A DNA stretch of 64,000 bases from Legionella lansingensis (GTDB taxonomy: Bacteria; Pseudomonadota; Gammaproteobacteria; Legionellales; Legionellaceae), in the NCBI RefSeq assembly GCF_900187355.1, contig NZ_LT906451.1, forward strand, positions 2,291,001 through 2,355,000, given 5' to 3'. This document shows, in pieces, positions 54,131 through 63,559 of the stretch. Both the position numbers and the translations under genes were made by a program. Within the stretch, counting starts at the first letter, position 1. Each line of letters begins with the position of its first letter. Under the pieces are notes generated by a model, which saw nothing but the letters and a program-made list of their open reading frames with translations, was not told the DNA's origin and searched no databases.

Positions 54131-55024
54131 TCAGTGCTGAGTTAGCACCTCCAGAATAGCCATGCGCATGAAAACACCGTTAGTCACCTGTTGCAATATA
54201 AACGATTGCACTCCATCGGCAACCTCACTATCTATTTCCACACCACGATTCATGGGACCTGGATGCATCACCATTGCATCTGGCTTAGCATATTTCAGTG
54301 TAGTTGGTGTGAGCGCAAATTCCCGACGGTAAACATCCAGGTCTAATGCTTCATGCTCTTGTAGCCGTTCGTGTTGCACCCGCAAACAGATAACTACATC
54401 TGCTGCTTCTAGCCCCTCGGCTAAAGAAGAAGTGACTCGACCAAAATGAACCTGTTGTGGTTGCCAAACTTCTGGTGCCACCAAAGTGAGTTCTTTAACA
54501 CCCATTGTTGCACAAAGGCATTGCAATGAATTAGCCACACGAGAATGACGAATGTTACCGACGATAGCTATTTTAAGTTGCTCAAAATCAGGTTTTTGTT
54601 CGTAAATCGTCATGAAATCAAGCATGGCTTGACTTGGATGAGCATGTTTGCCATCCCCAGCATTAATGATATGAACATTATCGCCTATCTTACGGGCTAG
54701 TGTTTGCTGCAATCCATCCTGGCTGTGCCTAATGACAAATAAATTGATACCCATGGCAGCCAAGGTCTTTAGAGTATCCTCAATATGCTCTCCCTTGGCT
54801 TCTGAGGAACTTTGCAAAGCCAAGTTAATCACAGACATCGATAGTTTTTTGGCTGCCAACTCAAAGCTAACGCGTGTTCGAGTACTGTTCTCATAGAACA
54901 GATTTGCGACTGTATGTTGGGAATAATTTGGATAGAGTGTTGCGCTTTTAAAATAAAGAGCCTTGTGCAGAAGACGATCAATTTCTTGGCGCGAAAGCTG
55001 ACTAATTTCTAAAAAATGCTTCAT
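54131..55024 (-). CDS. pyrB: Aspartate carbamoyltransferase, catalytic chain
   Basis: 297 residues. It makes carbamoyl-aspartate, the committed step of pyrimidine synthesis. Family motifs: carbamoyl-phosphate site ENSTRTRVSFELAAKKL, HPSQAMLDFMTIYE, aspartate site and the C-terminal VMHPGPMNRGVEID. The start lies four bases after the ruvX stop, so the genes are one operon with algH and ruvX. Confidence 0.95.
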   Translation of the reverse strand: MKHFLEISQLSRQEIDRLLHKALYFKSATLYPNYSQHTVANLFYENSTRTRVSFELAAKKLSMSVINLALQSSSEAKGEHIEDTLKTLAAMGINLFVIRHSQDGLQQTLARKIGDNVHIINAGDGKHAHPSQAMLDFMTIYEQKPDFEQLKIAIVGNIRHSRVANSLQCLCATMGVKELTLVAPEVWQPQQVHFGRVTSSLAEGLEAADVVICLRVQHERLQEHEALDLDVYRREFALTPTTLKYAKPDAMVMHPGPMNRGVEIDSEVADGVQSFILQQVTNGVFMRMAILEVLTQH

Positions 55025-55028
55025 CTTA

Positions 55029-55448
55029 TTACCTTGAATGTTGCAGCCACTGCTCTAATATGATGCAAGCAGCGAAGCTATCGACCTCGGACTGCTTGAT
55101 TTTACGATATCCGCCCTTGGCAAACAACCGAGCGCGGGCTTCGACAGTGGAAAGTCGCTCATCGACCAAATGCACCGGCAAGGAGAATCGCTTTTGTAAT
55201 TGTGATGCAAAGCTGCGAGCAGCATTTGTAGTATACTGCTCACTGTCATCGATATGTGTTGGCAACCCGACAATCAAAGCCTCGGGCTGCCAATCGTTTA
55301 CCATCTTCTGAATCAAATCCCAATTTGGAATTCCTAAATTTGCATCTAAGGTAGTTAGTGGTCTGGCACTGTCAGTAATTTTTTGACCTACTGCTACGCC
55401 TATTCGTTTGTAACCGAAATCAAATCCCAAATAGACACCCTTTGGCAT
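55029..55448 (-). CDS. ruvX: Holliday-junction resolvase-like nuclease RuvX (YqgF)
   Basis: 139 residues from the ATG at 55448, with GGAG six bases upstream; a GTG/ATG extension of four codons was rejected. YqgF-family RNase-H-fold motifs: GVYLGFDFGYKRIGVAVGQK, VGLPTHIDDS, and the C-terminal DERLSTVEARARL with catalytic acidic residues and DSFAACIIL. Involved in 16S rRNA 5'-end maturation, and possibly DNA recombination. Confidence 0.93.
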   Translation of the reverse strand: MPKGVYLGFDFGYKRIGVAVGQKITDSARPLTTLDANLGIPNWDLIQKMVNDWQPEALIVGLPTHIDDSEQYTTNAARSFASQLQKRFSLPVHLVDERLSTVEARARLFAKGGYRKIKQSEVDSFAACIILEQWLQHSR

Positions 55449-55478
55449 GCGAAACTCCAATGTAGGATTAGTGAGAAC

Positions 55479-56042
55479 TTAAGCATGACCTGCAATAGAG
55501 GTTAACTGGTTCATTTTCACTCCAATGAGGGAACCAGCGTATTCCCAACGCTCTGAAAATGGCACCTCATAAAGTAATTCAGGGGTACATGGGCAAACCA
55601 ACCATGTATTATTCCTTACTTCCTCTTCAAGTTGATTTTCACCCCAACCAGAATACCCTAAAGTGACCAAAGCATCTTTAGGTCCTTTATCGGCGGCGAT
55701 AGCGTGGATGATATCATTGGAAGTCGTCACCGTCACGTCATCACGTAAAGCCAAACTCGAGCGCCAGCCTCCGACAGGACGGTGAATGACAAATCCTCGC
55801 TCTGGTTGGATAGGTCCTCCAAAAAGTAATGGCATTTGGTTTTGTTCATGACGAGCTGGTTCAATTTGCATTTGTTCGAACACCAAACCAAGAGGATACT
55901 GCAATGGCCTATTTATAATCAATCCAACCGTTCCTTGAACATGATGCTCGCAAATATACACGACTGTGTGATAGAAATTGGGGTCGATTAGAGAGGGCAT
56001 GGCGATCAGTAGGTGATTGGCCAATGAGGAATTTACTGTCAT
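55479..56042 (-). CDS. algH: UPF0301 protein AlgH/YqgE
   Basis: 187 residues from the ATG at 56042, with a GAGGGGG site seven bases upstream; the longer frame runs into a repeat remnant and was rejected. Family motifs: LLIAMPSLIDPNFYHTVVYI, HVQGTVGLIINRPL, LFGGPIQPERGFVIHRP and GYSGWGENQLEEEVRNNTWL. Widespread in gammaproteobacteria; function poorly defined, linked to alginate regulation in Pseudomonas. It precedes ruvX by 30 bases and typically co-occurs with it. Confidence 0.93.
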   Translation of the reverse strand: MTVNSSLANHLLIAMPSLIDPNFYHTVVYICEHHVQGTVGLIINRPLQYPLGLVFEQMQIEPARHEQNQMPLLFGGPIQPERGFVIHRPVGGWRSSLALRDDVTVTTSNDIIHAIAADKGPKDALVTLGYSGWGENQLEEEVRNNTWLVCPCTPELLYEVPFSERWEYAGSLIGVKMNQLTSIAGHA

Positions 56043-56105
56043 GGCGCACCCCCTCAAACTCCGATTGGTTTCAATATAAGTATATACTAAATAATTTAAG
56101 TGCAG

Positions 56106-56162
56106 CGGAAGGTACCCCACTGTGCCCGCAAGCTGCGCATGGTAGGAGTCCTTCTTTCCGCG
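56106..56162. repeat. Remnant related to the 53896-54084 element
   Basis: Reads ggaaggtaccccactgtgcc/cgcaagctgcgcatggtagg/agtccttctttccgc, about 80 percent like the core of the element at 53896-54084. Its terminal repeats are not present. It lies upstream of algH. Confidence 0.55.
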
Positions 56163-56348
56163 CTGAGAAATCCTCTCATTTTGGGATCGGAACAAGAACC
56201 TTCTTGTTGGGACTGGATTTCAGGAAATTTTATTATTTCCAAATTTTTAGCTCTGAGAACAAACTAAATAATGTCTCTAAAAGGAATTTTTTATAGACTA
56301 CATCTAGAATCTAGAATATATAAAGATTAAGAACAGTAGATTTTTATC

Positions 56349-57872
56349 ATGGAAACAATACAGCTTTCAAAACAAGACATCTTCTTCCTACGACTTCTAG
56401 AGCTCGATGAGATCGTTATACTCATCATAATCTTAGGGTTAATCACTATACTGACTACCGTTTATTTATGGGATAGACGCCAAAGAGAACATACGATTTT
56501 ACGCAACTATCCCGTTATAGGACATTTTCGCTATTTCTTTGAATTCTTGGGCGAATTTTTCCGGCAATATTTCTTTACTAACGATCGAGAAGAAATGCCA
56601 TTTAACAGAGCCGAACGCTCCTGGGTCTACCGTGCAGCCAAAAATGTGGATACAACAATTGGTTTTGGTTCTACTCGCTCGCTTCATGAAACCGGAACGG
56701 TGTATTTCGTCAGTGCACCTTTCCCACCTTTAGCAACGAGTGAAGCGCCTATGCAACCCATGACGATAGGCCCTTACTGCAGACAACCTTTTACTTCGAC
56801 TCACATTTTTAATATCTCTGCTATGAGCTATGGGTCGATTTCCAAACCTGCTATTCAAGCCTTATCGAGAGGAGCAAAAAAGGCTGGGTGTTGGCTAAAT
56901 ACAGGTGAAGGGGGTGTGGCTCCTTACCATTTAGAAGCAGGCTGCGACATCGTTGCTCAGATAGGAACTGCAAAATATGGGGTTCGTGATGCGGAAGGTT
57001 ATTTGTCTGACAATCGCCTACGTGAACTTGCAGCCATAGACTGCATTAAAATGTTTGAAATTAAACTCAGCCAAGGTGCTAAACCTGGAAAAGGGGGGAT
57101 TTTGCCTGCAGTGAAGGTAACCCCAGAGGTTGCAGCGATTCGCGGTATTCTTCCCTACGTTGATTCCATTAGTCCTAATCGTCACATAGACATTAGCAAT
57201 GTGGAGGAGCTTTTGGATGTCATCGAACATGTACGTGAAGTTACTGGGAAACCTGTGGGTTGTAAATTTGTGCTAGGAAGCTATGAATGGGTCCATGATT
57301 TGTGCAAAGCCATTCATAAACGAGGCACTAAATTTGCTCCAGACTTTATTACATTGGACAGTGCTGATGGTGGGACTGGAGCATCTCCTCAAGGCTTAAT
57401 GGATTACATGGGTATTCCTATTCAGGAATCTTTACCAAGATTGGTGGACATTCTTGTTTTATATAATCTTCGTGAACGCATCAGGGTCATTGCAAGTGGC
57501 AAGTTGATAACGCCATCAGGCGTTGTCTGGGCTCTTTGTGCGGGAGCTGATTTTGTGAATTCTGCGCGTGGTTTTATGTTTGCTCTAGGTTGTATTCAAG
57601 CGATGCAATGTCATAAAAATACCTGTCCCACAGGAATTGCAACGCACAATCCTCGCTTGCAGCGAGGTCTCGTCGTCCCTGATAAAGCAGAGCGCGTCTA
57701 TCACTATGCCAATAATATGGCTCATGAAGTTGCCATTATTAGCCACTCTTGCGGGGTGGAAGAGCCAAGGCAATTGCAACGTAAACACGCAAGAATAGTA
57801 AAGGAAGATGGGTTTTCGGTCTCACTGGAAGAAATATTTCCGAATCAAAAACCTTTACCCGATTATTTATGA
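56349..57872 (+). CDS. FMN-binding glutamate-synthase-like protein with membrane anchor
   Basis: 507 residues. An N-terminal hydrophobic helix (LDEIVILIIILGLITILTTV) anchors the protein; then a GltB-type synthase domain: ISAMSYGSISKPAIQALSRG, LNTGEGGVAPYH, IKLSQGAKPGKGGILPA, and the 3Fe-4S Cys motif CIQAMQCHKNTCPTGIATHN. The glutaminase and FAD subunits are absent, so it is not a full glutamate synthase; close relatives are of uncertain substrate. GGTGASPQG in the FMN-binding region is intact. Confidence 0.88.
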   Translation: METIQLSKQDIFFLRLLELDEIVILIIILGLITILTTVYLWDRRQREHTILRNYPVIGHFRYFFEFLGEFFRQYFFTNDREEMPFNRAERSWVYRAAKNVDTTIGFGSTRSLHETGTVYFVSAPFPPLATSEAPMQPMTIGPYCRQPFTSTHIFNISAMSYGSISKPAIQALSRGAKKAGCWLNTGEGGVAPYHLEAGCDIVAQIGTAKYGVRDAEGYLSDNRLRELAAIDCIKMFEIKLSQGAKPGKGGILPAVKVTPEVAAIRGILPYVDSISPNRHIDISNVEELLDVIEHVREVTGKPVGCKFVLGSYEWVHDLCKAIHKRGTKFAPDFITLDSADGGTGASPQGLMDYMGIPIQESLPRLVDILVLYNLRERIRVIASGKLITPSGVVWALCAGADFVNSARGFMFALGCIQAMQCHKNTCPTGIATHNPRLQRGLVVPDKAERVYHYANNMAHEVAIISHSCGVEEPRQLQRKHARIVKEDGFSVSLEEIFPNQKPLPDYL

Positions 57873-58162
57873 TTCTACTATCACTACCATTCATGACGTC
57901 CATGCTGCCATTTTATTTAACATTTTGATAAGCAGCGACTGTGGTACGACGCTTAAAAAATAAAATTTGGTGAGTATTTAATCGTTTATGGTGGAAATTA
58001 CACAATTTTTTATAAAAAACTATTGAGACTGAACCCTATTTTACGTTAAGGTGGAATAACCCAAGTATGAATGGGCACTACAATTGTCATTTAAGGACGA
58101 ATGCAATTGCTCAACAGCTTAGAAAGTTGACGATTGATAGCTTTAGCAAAAGGAGGGATGTT
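57873..58162 (+). other. Long leader of the cold-shock gene
   Basis: 290 bases between the glutamate-synthase-like gene and csp. Cold-shock genes typically carry long structured 5' leaders that control translation with temperature. An in-frame upstream start at 58067 is open, but the ribosome-binding site points to 58163. The region is AT-rich with no obvious terminator for the upstream gene. Confidence 0.45.
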
Positions 58163-58387
58163 ATGGCTATAGGCGAAGTCAAATGGTTTAACAACGCCAA
58201 AGGATGGGGGTTTATTGTCCCCGAAGGCGGTGGGGAAGACGTCTTTGTTCATTTTTCCGCGATTCGTGGCACCGGTTATAAAACACTGGTTCCTGGCCAG
58301 CAAGTAAGCTATGACCTTGAGAAAGGCGAGCGTGGCTTGCACGCCTCGAATGTGGTGGCACTAGCCAATGAAGAGACTAGCGCTTAA
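58163..58387 (+). CDS. Cold-shock domain protein
   Basis: 74 residues from the ATG at 58163, preceded by aaaaggagggatgttATG. RNA-binding motifs are present as [20 protein letters not shown] (RNP1 KGWGFI) and [11 protein letters not shown] (RNP2), the CspA-type single-domain fold that melts RNA hairpins. Distinctive is the substitution GWGFI for the usual GYGFI/GFGFI. A terminator-like hairpin follows the stop. Confidence 0.94.
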   Translation: MAIGEVKWFNNAKGWGFIVPEGGGEDVFVHFSAIRGTGYKTLVPGQQVSYDLEKGERGLHASNVVALANEETSA

Positions 58388-58395
58388 ACTACCTC

Positions 58396-58433
58396 GATAA
58401 ATGCAGCAGCTCTGGGCTGCTGTGTCGTTTATC
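58396..58433 (+). terminator. Hairpin after the cold-shock gene
   Basis: gataaatg-cagcagc / gctgctg-tgtcgtttatc form a stem of at least seven strong pairs, extended by ataaa/tttat, beginning eight bases after the stop. The trailing U content is modest. Confidence 0.55.
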
Positions 58434-58482
58434 TTACACTACCATTGACAATCTTTTGTCATATGTTGATGTTTTTTATTTT

Positions 58483-59475
58483 ATGAAAAATGGTTTACTG
58501 CTCATTAATCTAGGTACCCCTGATCATTGCACTCCTGCTGCAGTTAAACGCTACCTTCGTGAATTTCTTGCTGATAAAAGAGTTATCGATTTGCCGGCTC
58601 CGCTTAGGTATTTAATACTTCATACCCTCATCTTACCTTTCAGACCTAAACAAGCTGCGCATGCTTATAAAGCCATCTGGGATAAGGAAGGATCTCCTCT
58701 ACTTATCAACAGTCGTAAATTACAAACTAAATTACAATGTAGGCTTGGGGAAGAATATAAAGTTGTTTTGGGAATGCGCTATGGCAATCCTTCGATTAGT
58801 GAAGCCTTAGATGAGGTCAATGACTGTGAACGCCTGACCGTTCTCCCCCTCTTCCCACAATACTCTTCTGCCGCAACAGGTTCTGCCATTGAGAAACTAT
58901 TGAAGTTACTTGCAACCCAAAAGAGCATACCGACATTAACTGTGATCCGTGATTTTTATCATCATCCAGGCTTTATCAAAGCACAAGCAGCGCTTATCGA
59001 ACCTTACCTGGCTTCTCATGATTACCTTCTCTTCAGCTATCATGGCATTCCTGAACGCCATCTGGCTCACCACGGTTGTCAGACTGTTTGTGCGAACAGC
59101 TGCCCTCCTATCACCCAAAGTAATCAAGTCTGTTATAAGGCTCAATGTTACATGACGACTCGCGAATTGGTCCGGCAGTTAAATTTAACCAAAGAACAAT
59201 ATGGTATGGCTTTTCAGTCGCGCCTTGGAAAAACCCCATGGATAAAGCCGTACACCGATGCCCTCTTACCCAAACTGGCACAACAAGGCATTAAACGAGT
59301 GGCCATCGCCTGCCCTTCTTTTGTTGCTGACTGTCTAGAAACATTGGAAGAAATTGGCATTCGTGCGAAAGAACAATGGCAACGGTTGGGAGGTGTGCAA
59401 TTATCATTAATTCCTTGCCTTAATGATACTGATTTATGGGTAACAGGACTTATTGAGATATTGAAAAATAAATAG
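58483..59475 (+). CDS. hemH: Ferrochelatase HemH
   Basis: 330 residues from ATG 58483 (KNGLLLINLGTPDHCTP); an ATG nine codons earlier is possible but its sequence is not family-like and no clear site favours either. It inserts Fe(II) into protoporphyrin IX to form heme. Motifs: LPLFPQYSSAATGSA, YLLFSYHGIPERHL with the metal-binding His, and CPSFVADCLETLEEIG with the conserved Glu. Cys residues near CANSCPPI could support a cluster. Function also supplies heme to the ctaB product. Confidence 0.94.
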   Translation: MKNGLLLINLGTPDHCTPAAVKRYLREFLADKRVIDLPAPLRYLILHTLILPFRPKQAAHAYKAIWDKEGSPLLINSRKLQTKLQCRLGEEYKVVLGMRYGNPSISEALDEVNDCERLTVLPLFPQYSSAATGSAIEKLLKLLATQKSIPTLTVIRDFYHHPGFIKAQAALIEPYLASHDYLLFSYHGIPERHLAHHGCQTVCANSCPPITQSNQVCYKAQCYMTTRELVRQLNLTKEQYGMAFQSRLGKTPWIKPYTDALLPKLAQQGIKRVAIACPSFVADCLETLEEIGIRAKEQWQRLGGVQLSLIPCLNDTDLWVTGLIEILKNK

Positions 59476-59549
59476 GGGACGTCCCTATCATTGCAAAAAA
59501 TTGTTTTTATGCTATAGAACAATCATATCAATCATCAATTGGGGTCAGT

Positions 59550-59801
59550 ATGCCTTATAGAGTATTCTCAGAGCGCCTTAATAAAGAGCTCGACAATATT
59601 GGCGTTCCGCCTCGAAATGATGAACGGGTTGAGGCTTTCGCCAAGCTGGTAAGTATACCTAAATTTAAAGCCGAGGCCTTTTTAAATGGCATTGCTCTTC
59701 CTGATATAAAAGTATTGACTATCATTTCCGAAGAGTTAGAGGTCAATCCGGATTGGCTTTTAGGAAAAAGTGAACAAAAACAGAAAAAAACACGTGCATG
59801 A
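59550..59801 (+). CDS. Small XRE-like helix-turn-helix regulator
   Basis: 83 residues. A lambda-repressor-like helical pattern is present (RVEAFAKLVSIPKFKAEAFL, GIALPDIKVLTIISEELEVN) and ends NPDWLLGKSEQKQ, the WLLxG hallmark of XRE repressors, with a basic tail. It is divergent from the AspA/RimK pair. Immediately upstream at 59473 lies a palindrome TAGGGGACGTCCCTA, possibly its own operator. Confidence 0.72.
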   Translation: MPYRVFSERLNKELDNIGVPPRNDERVEAFAKLVSIPKFKAEAFLNGIALPDIKVLTIISEELEVNPDWLLGKSEQKQKKTRA

Positions 59802-59831
59802 GTCAGCTACTTTGTTCTAACCGGGACATAG

Positions 59832-60851
59832 TCAATCCCAATCTTCTATATCTTCCTCCGGTAATCGTAGATCATCAAAATTCTCAAAAACAGCAATATG
59901 AAAGATGCCATCTCCTTCATTGACTAAAGGGATATTGGTTTTTCCTATAATCACTCCTTCACAAGGCGATTTTATTTTGATTTCGTTATCACCAAGAGGA
60001 TCAACAATTAGGCAAAGAATTTCTCCCTTACAGACCTTAGCACCCAACGGTTTATTCTTTATCATCACGCCACTTTCGGGAGCCCGAATCCAGAATGTCG
60101 ATTCGGCAACCGCAGAAATAAAACCTTTCCTTCTTCTTCTAAATTTCCGCTGCGATGGCGAAAACATTTCCAGAAACGTCATGACGTTTAATATTCCACG
60201 CACACCTATCTGAATTGCCATCTCGTCAAAACGTAGGGCCTCTCCTCCTTCATAAATAATCATGGGAATATCCGCATTATCAGTCGCCTCACGTAAAGAG
60301 CCATCTCGCATTGTTGCTGCAACTCTCACTGGTGCATCAAATGCTTCTGCCAAGATGGCTGATTGTGCACACTGGTGGCTAAATCGTGTTTGTGGGTAAT
60401 TAGAGCGATGAATAGCCCCTGTGTGTAAATCAATGCCATGTGTTGAATGATTAACAATTTCAGTCATGATCATATTAGCCAATTTAGATGCCATTGATCC
60501 TTTTTCCCGACCAGGAAATTGGCGATTCAAATCTCGACGATCAGGTAAATAGCGGGAGTGAAGAAAAAAACCATAGACATTCACCACAGGAATGGTAATT
60601 AAAGTGCCTCGCAAACGTTTAATTCGTGGAGTATGATGCAGACGTCGAATAATTTCTACACCGTTAATTTCATCCCCATGAATGGCTGCTGTCACAAACA
60701 AAATAGGTCCATCTTTTTTTCCGTGAAAGACATAAACGGGGATTTCAATGGGCGTTGACGTGTAAAGCATTGCAAGTGACAGCTTGACACAGCGCGCTTC
60801 TCCCGCCTTTATACTTTCATTAGCAATCTTTATAGGAGCTCTCTTTTTCAT
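59832..60851 (-). CDS. Succinylglutamate desuccinylase/aspartoacylase-family hydrolase
   Basis: 339 residues of the AspA/AstE zinc carboxypeptidase-like family. Metal ligands are visible as [17 protein letters not shown] (HxxE) and [20 protein letters not shown] with the third His. An extra C-terminal beta-domain ([20 protein letters not shown]) resembles a lipoyl-type barrel. It probably removes a glutamate or acyl group from a modified substrate and is translationally coupled to the RimK-like gene (ATGA overlap). Confidence 0.85.
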   Translation of the reverse strand: MKKRAPIKIANESIKAGEARCVKLSLAMLYTSTPIEIPVYVFHGKKDGPILFVTAAIHGDEINGVEIIRRLHHTPRIKRLRGTLITIPVVNVYGFFLHSRYLPDRRDLNRQFPGREKGSMASKLANMIMTEIVNHSTHGIDLHTGAIHRSNYPQTRFSHQCAQSAILAEAFDAPVRVAATMRDGSLREATDNADIPMIIYEGGEALRFDEMAIQIGVRGILNVMTFLEMFSPSQRKFRRRRKGFISAVAESTFWIRAPESGVMIKNKPLGAKVCKGEILCLIVDPLGDNEIKIKSPCEGVIIGKTNIPLVNEGDGIFHIAVFENFDDLRLPEEDIEDWD

Positions 60852-61756
60852 CCTTGGAACCGTTGGTGTATGGTTTTGGGTTTAGCATGTTTTTCAATGT
60901 ACTGAATAATCTTGCCTGCAATATTCACATGGGTGGCTTTTTCAATGCCTTCCAGGCCCGGCGATGAATTGATTTCAAGGACTAAAGGACCATGATTAGA
61001 GCGAATTATATCCACCCCTGCGACTTTTAATCCCATGGTTTTTGCAGCGGCAACAGCAATGGCTCGCTCTTGTGGTGACAAGTTGATTTTAAGAGCTTTT
61101 CCACCCTGATGAACATTAGCCCTAAACTCACCTTCTTTTGCTTGTCGTTTAATCGCTGCTACCACTTTATCACCAATAACAAAACAACGAATATCAGTTC
61201 CTCGTGATTCTTCAATAAATTCTTGCACGAGTATATTCGTAGACATTTCTTTAAAAGCATTGATTATACTTACTGCTGACTGATGACTATCAGCAAGTAT
61301 CACACCCTTTCCCTGTGTCCCTTCTAACAATTTAATCACCAGAGGAGCGCCGCCCACCATGCGGATCAAATCTTCCGTGTCGTCTGGTGAAAGCGCAAAA
61401 CTGGTTCTAGGCAAGGGGATACCTTTACGAGCTAAAAGTTGTAACGCGCGAAACTTATCTCGAGAACGTGAAATGGCTATGGATTCATTCAAAGTATACA
61501 TGCCCATGGTTTCCATATGCCTCAACAAGGCTGTTCCATAAAAAGTCAGGGAAGCACCAATACGTGGAATCACAGCATCAAATTTAGGTAAGGCTTCACC
61601 TCCACGATAGTGAACTTGAGGATTCGAAGTAGCCACATTTAGATAGCAATAAAGCGGATTAATGATGCTGATCTCATGACCTGCGTCCTCGCCAGCTGCT
61701 TTGAGCCGCTGATGTGAGTACAACTGAGGATTTGTAGCTAAAATCGCAATTTTCAT
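60848..61756 (-). CDS. rimK: RimK-like ATP-grasp ligase
   Basis: 302 residues with an ATP-grasp fold. Motifs: [20 protein letters not shown], the ATP-binding [40 protein letters not shown] and the metal-binding [18 protein letters not shown]. Such enzymes add glutamate to the C-terminus of ribosomal protein S6 or to small cofactors. The coupled aspartoacylase-like gene suggests a modification/removal cycle; E. coli RimK has no such partner, so the substrate may differ. Confidence 0.88.
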   Translation of the reverse strand: MKIAILATNPQLYSHQRLKAAGEDAGHEISIINPLYCYLNVATSNPQVHYRGGEALPKFDAVIPRIGASLTFYGTALLRHMETMGMYTLNESIAISRSRDKFRALQLLARKGIPLPRTSFALSPDDTEDLIRMVGGAPLVIKLLEGTQGKGVILADSHQSAVSIINAFKEMSTNILVQEFIEESRGTDIRCFVIGDKVVAAIKRQAKEGEFRANVHQGGKALKINLSPQERAIAVAAAKTMGLKVAGVDIIRSNHGPLVLEINSSPGLEGIEKATHVNIAGKIIQYIEKHAKPKTIHQRFQG

Positions 61757-61996
61757 GGATCCGTTTTCCCTTAAAATTATTATTTTTGTTTATAAGAAAA
61801 GCCTAGCTCAAATTTGGAATTTTGTACGAACCAAATTACCTATTTATGCCAGGTAAAACATTTAGCTCAATCTGGCGTCGTAGCGCCACTTGCCCATTCC
61901 TATTTCTGCTCCCAATAGTCATCCCGAACAATGAGAGAGGACTCCCACGATGCAGAAGACCCCTTATGTTTGCTCGAGATAAGGACGGTAGACTAG

Positions 61997-62641
61997 TTAA
62001 GAAACAAGAAGCAAGTAATCTTTCGCTAAAAGACTAGCTTGATGGGGGGTAGTAAAAAATGCATTTAGCTGTCCCTTAGGATTAAATAGCATCACAGCAC
62101 CGCTATGTTGCACGTCATAATTATTAGCATCATTACTATCAGGCATAGCTATCTTGGTGTAAGCAATACCCATTTCACGCGTCATTTTTTTTATCGTCTT
62201 GTCTGGACCTCGCGCGCCATAAAAATGGGGATTAAATGCTCTAACATAGTTACTCAACCTATCCAGACTATCTCTCTCTGGGTCAATTGAAATCATCACC
62301 ACTCTGGGCAAGGGGTGCCCGCCCTCTTCTTCAAGAATGCGATACATCTTAGCCAACTCTGCCATTGTGGTTGGGCATAAATAACCACAGTTAGTAAATC
62401 CAAAAAAGACGAGTGTCCATTGCCCTTGCAAACTTTGATTATTAAATACCTGTTCATCCATACCAGTTAAAGTAAATTCGTTAATTTCGCGAGGTGTTTG
62501 AAGAAAGGTTCCATTAAATTGCACAGGATCAATTTTCTTTTCTGACATGAAACGTTGAGCAATCAATATACCACTAAGGACAGCCGTGAATGCGAGAAGA
62601 ATCCCTGTTATCCAGGCTATTCGATTAAATTTGCTAGACAT
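61997..62641 (-). CDS. SCO1/SenC copper chaperone for cytochrome oxidase
   Basis: 214 residues with an N-terminal membrane anchor (WITGILLAFTAVLSGILIAQ) and a thioredoxin-like domain. The copper-binding CxxxC is FFGFTNCGYLCPTT, and the His ligand follows in NYDVQHSGAVML. Sco proteins deliver copper to the CuA site of cytochrome c oxidase. It lies nine bases downstream of ctaB on the same strand. Confidence 0.93.
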   Translation of the reverse strand: MSSKFNRIAWITGILLAFTAVLSGILIAQRFMSEKKIDPVQFNGTFLQTPREINEFTLTGMDEQVFNNQSLQGQWTLVFFGFTNCGYLCPTTMAELAKMYRILEEEGGHPLPRVVMISIDPERDSLDRLSNYVRAFNPHFYGARGPDKTIKKMTREMGIAYTKIAMPDSNDANNYDVQHSGAVMLFNPKGQLNAFFTTPHQASLLAKDYLLLVS

Positions 62642-62650
62642 TTTATCCCC

Positions 62651-63559
62651 TTAGATAATACCCATTCCAATAGGTACATAATGATCAACCAATAAAAAAA
62701 CAAATAACATCATTAAATAAACAATAGAAAACCGAAAGGTTCGTATGGCAAATACGGATTGTTCATTGCGAAATAAAGCAATAGCCCAGTATAAAAACCG
62801 TGCTCCTAGTGATAAAGCACCGATCAAATATATCCAGCTGCTCATACCCACAATAAAAGGCAACACACTAACAACCAGAAGCAAAATCGTATACAAAAGA
62901 ACATTTAGTTTAGTAAATGCGATACCATGAGTAACAGGTAGCATGGGAATTTCTGCATTTTTATATTCCTCAAAACGATAAATCGCCAAGGCCCAAAAAT
63001 GAGGGGGAGTCCAAGTAAAAATGATCAAAACTAGCAATAGCGCTTGTGGATCCAAGTGATTGGTGATTGCTGTCCAGCCAAGCAATGGGGGAGCTGCTCC
63101 GGCCAAACCACCAATAACAATATTTTGCGGTGTCGCACGCTTTAAGTACCCTGTGTAAATACCCGCATAGCCAATAAGCGTGATAAACGTCAGCACGGCA
63201 GTTAAGCTATTAACAAAGAAAACCAGGACTAACAATCCAAAGGTTCCCATCAGACTCGCAAAATAAATGGCTTGCTTAGCAGATACTCGTCCTTGGGCGA
63301 TAGGTCTTTTTTGGGTTCGTGCCATCATGGCGTCAATGCGTTTATCTACTAAATGATTAATGGCCGCGGCACTTCCAGCACATAAACCAATGCCAGTTAA
63401 AGAAGCCACTAAGGTTGGTAAGGCTACCCATCCCGGGGTTGCTAAATACATGCCGACAACCACTGTTAATAGCATAAGAGCTACAACACGTGGCTTGCAG
63501 AGTTCAAAATAATCACGCCAATTTAATTTTAAACCAAGCTCGGTGGTGCTAGTAGGCAT
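62651..63559 (-). CDS. ctaB: Protoheme IX farnesyltransferase CtaB/CyoE
   Basis: 302 residues from ATG 63559, which has GGGAGA upstream; the longest frame (63574) is inside ctaA and rejected. UbiA-family polyprenyltransferase with about nine membrane helices and the substrate-binding Asp-rich motif [20 protein letters not shown] plus KRPIAQGR; second Asp motif near [16 protein letters not shown]. It converts heme B to heme O, the substrate for CtaA. The start overlaps ctaA by 11 bases. Confidence 0.94.
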   Translation of the reverse strand: MPTSTTELGLKLNWRDYFELCKPRVVALMLLTVVVGMYLATPGWVALPTLVASLTGIGLCAGSAAAINHLVDKRIDAMMARTQKRPIAQGRVSAKQAIYFASLMGTFGLLVLVFFVNSLTAVLTFITLIGYAGIYTGYLKRATPQNIVIGGLAGAAPPLLGWTAITNHLDPQALLLVLIIFTWTPPHFWALAIYRFEEYKNAEIPMLPVTHGIAFTKLNVLLYTILLLVVSVLPFIVGMSSWIYLIGALSLGARFLYWAIALFRNEQSVFAIRTFRFSIVYLMMLFVFLLVDHYVPIGMGII

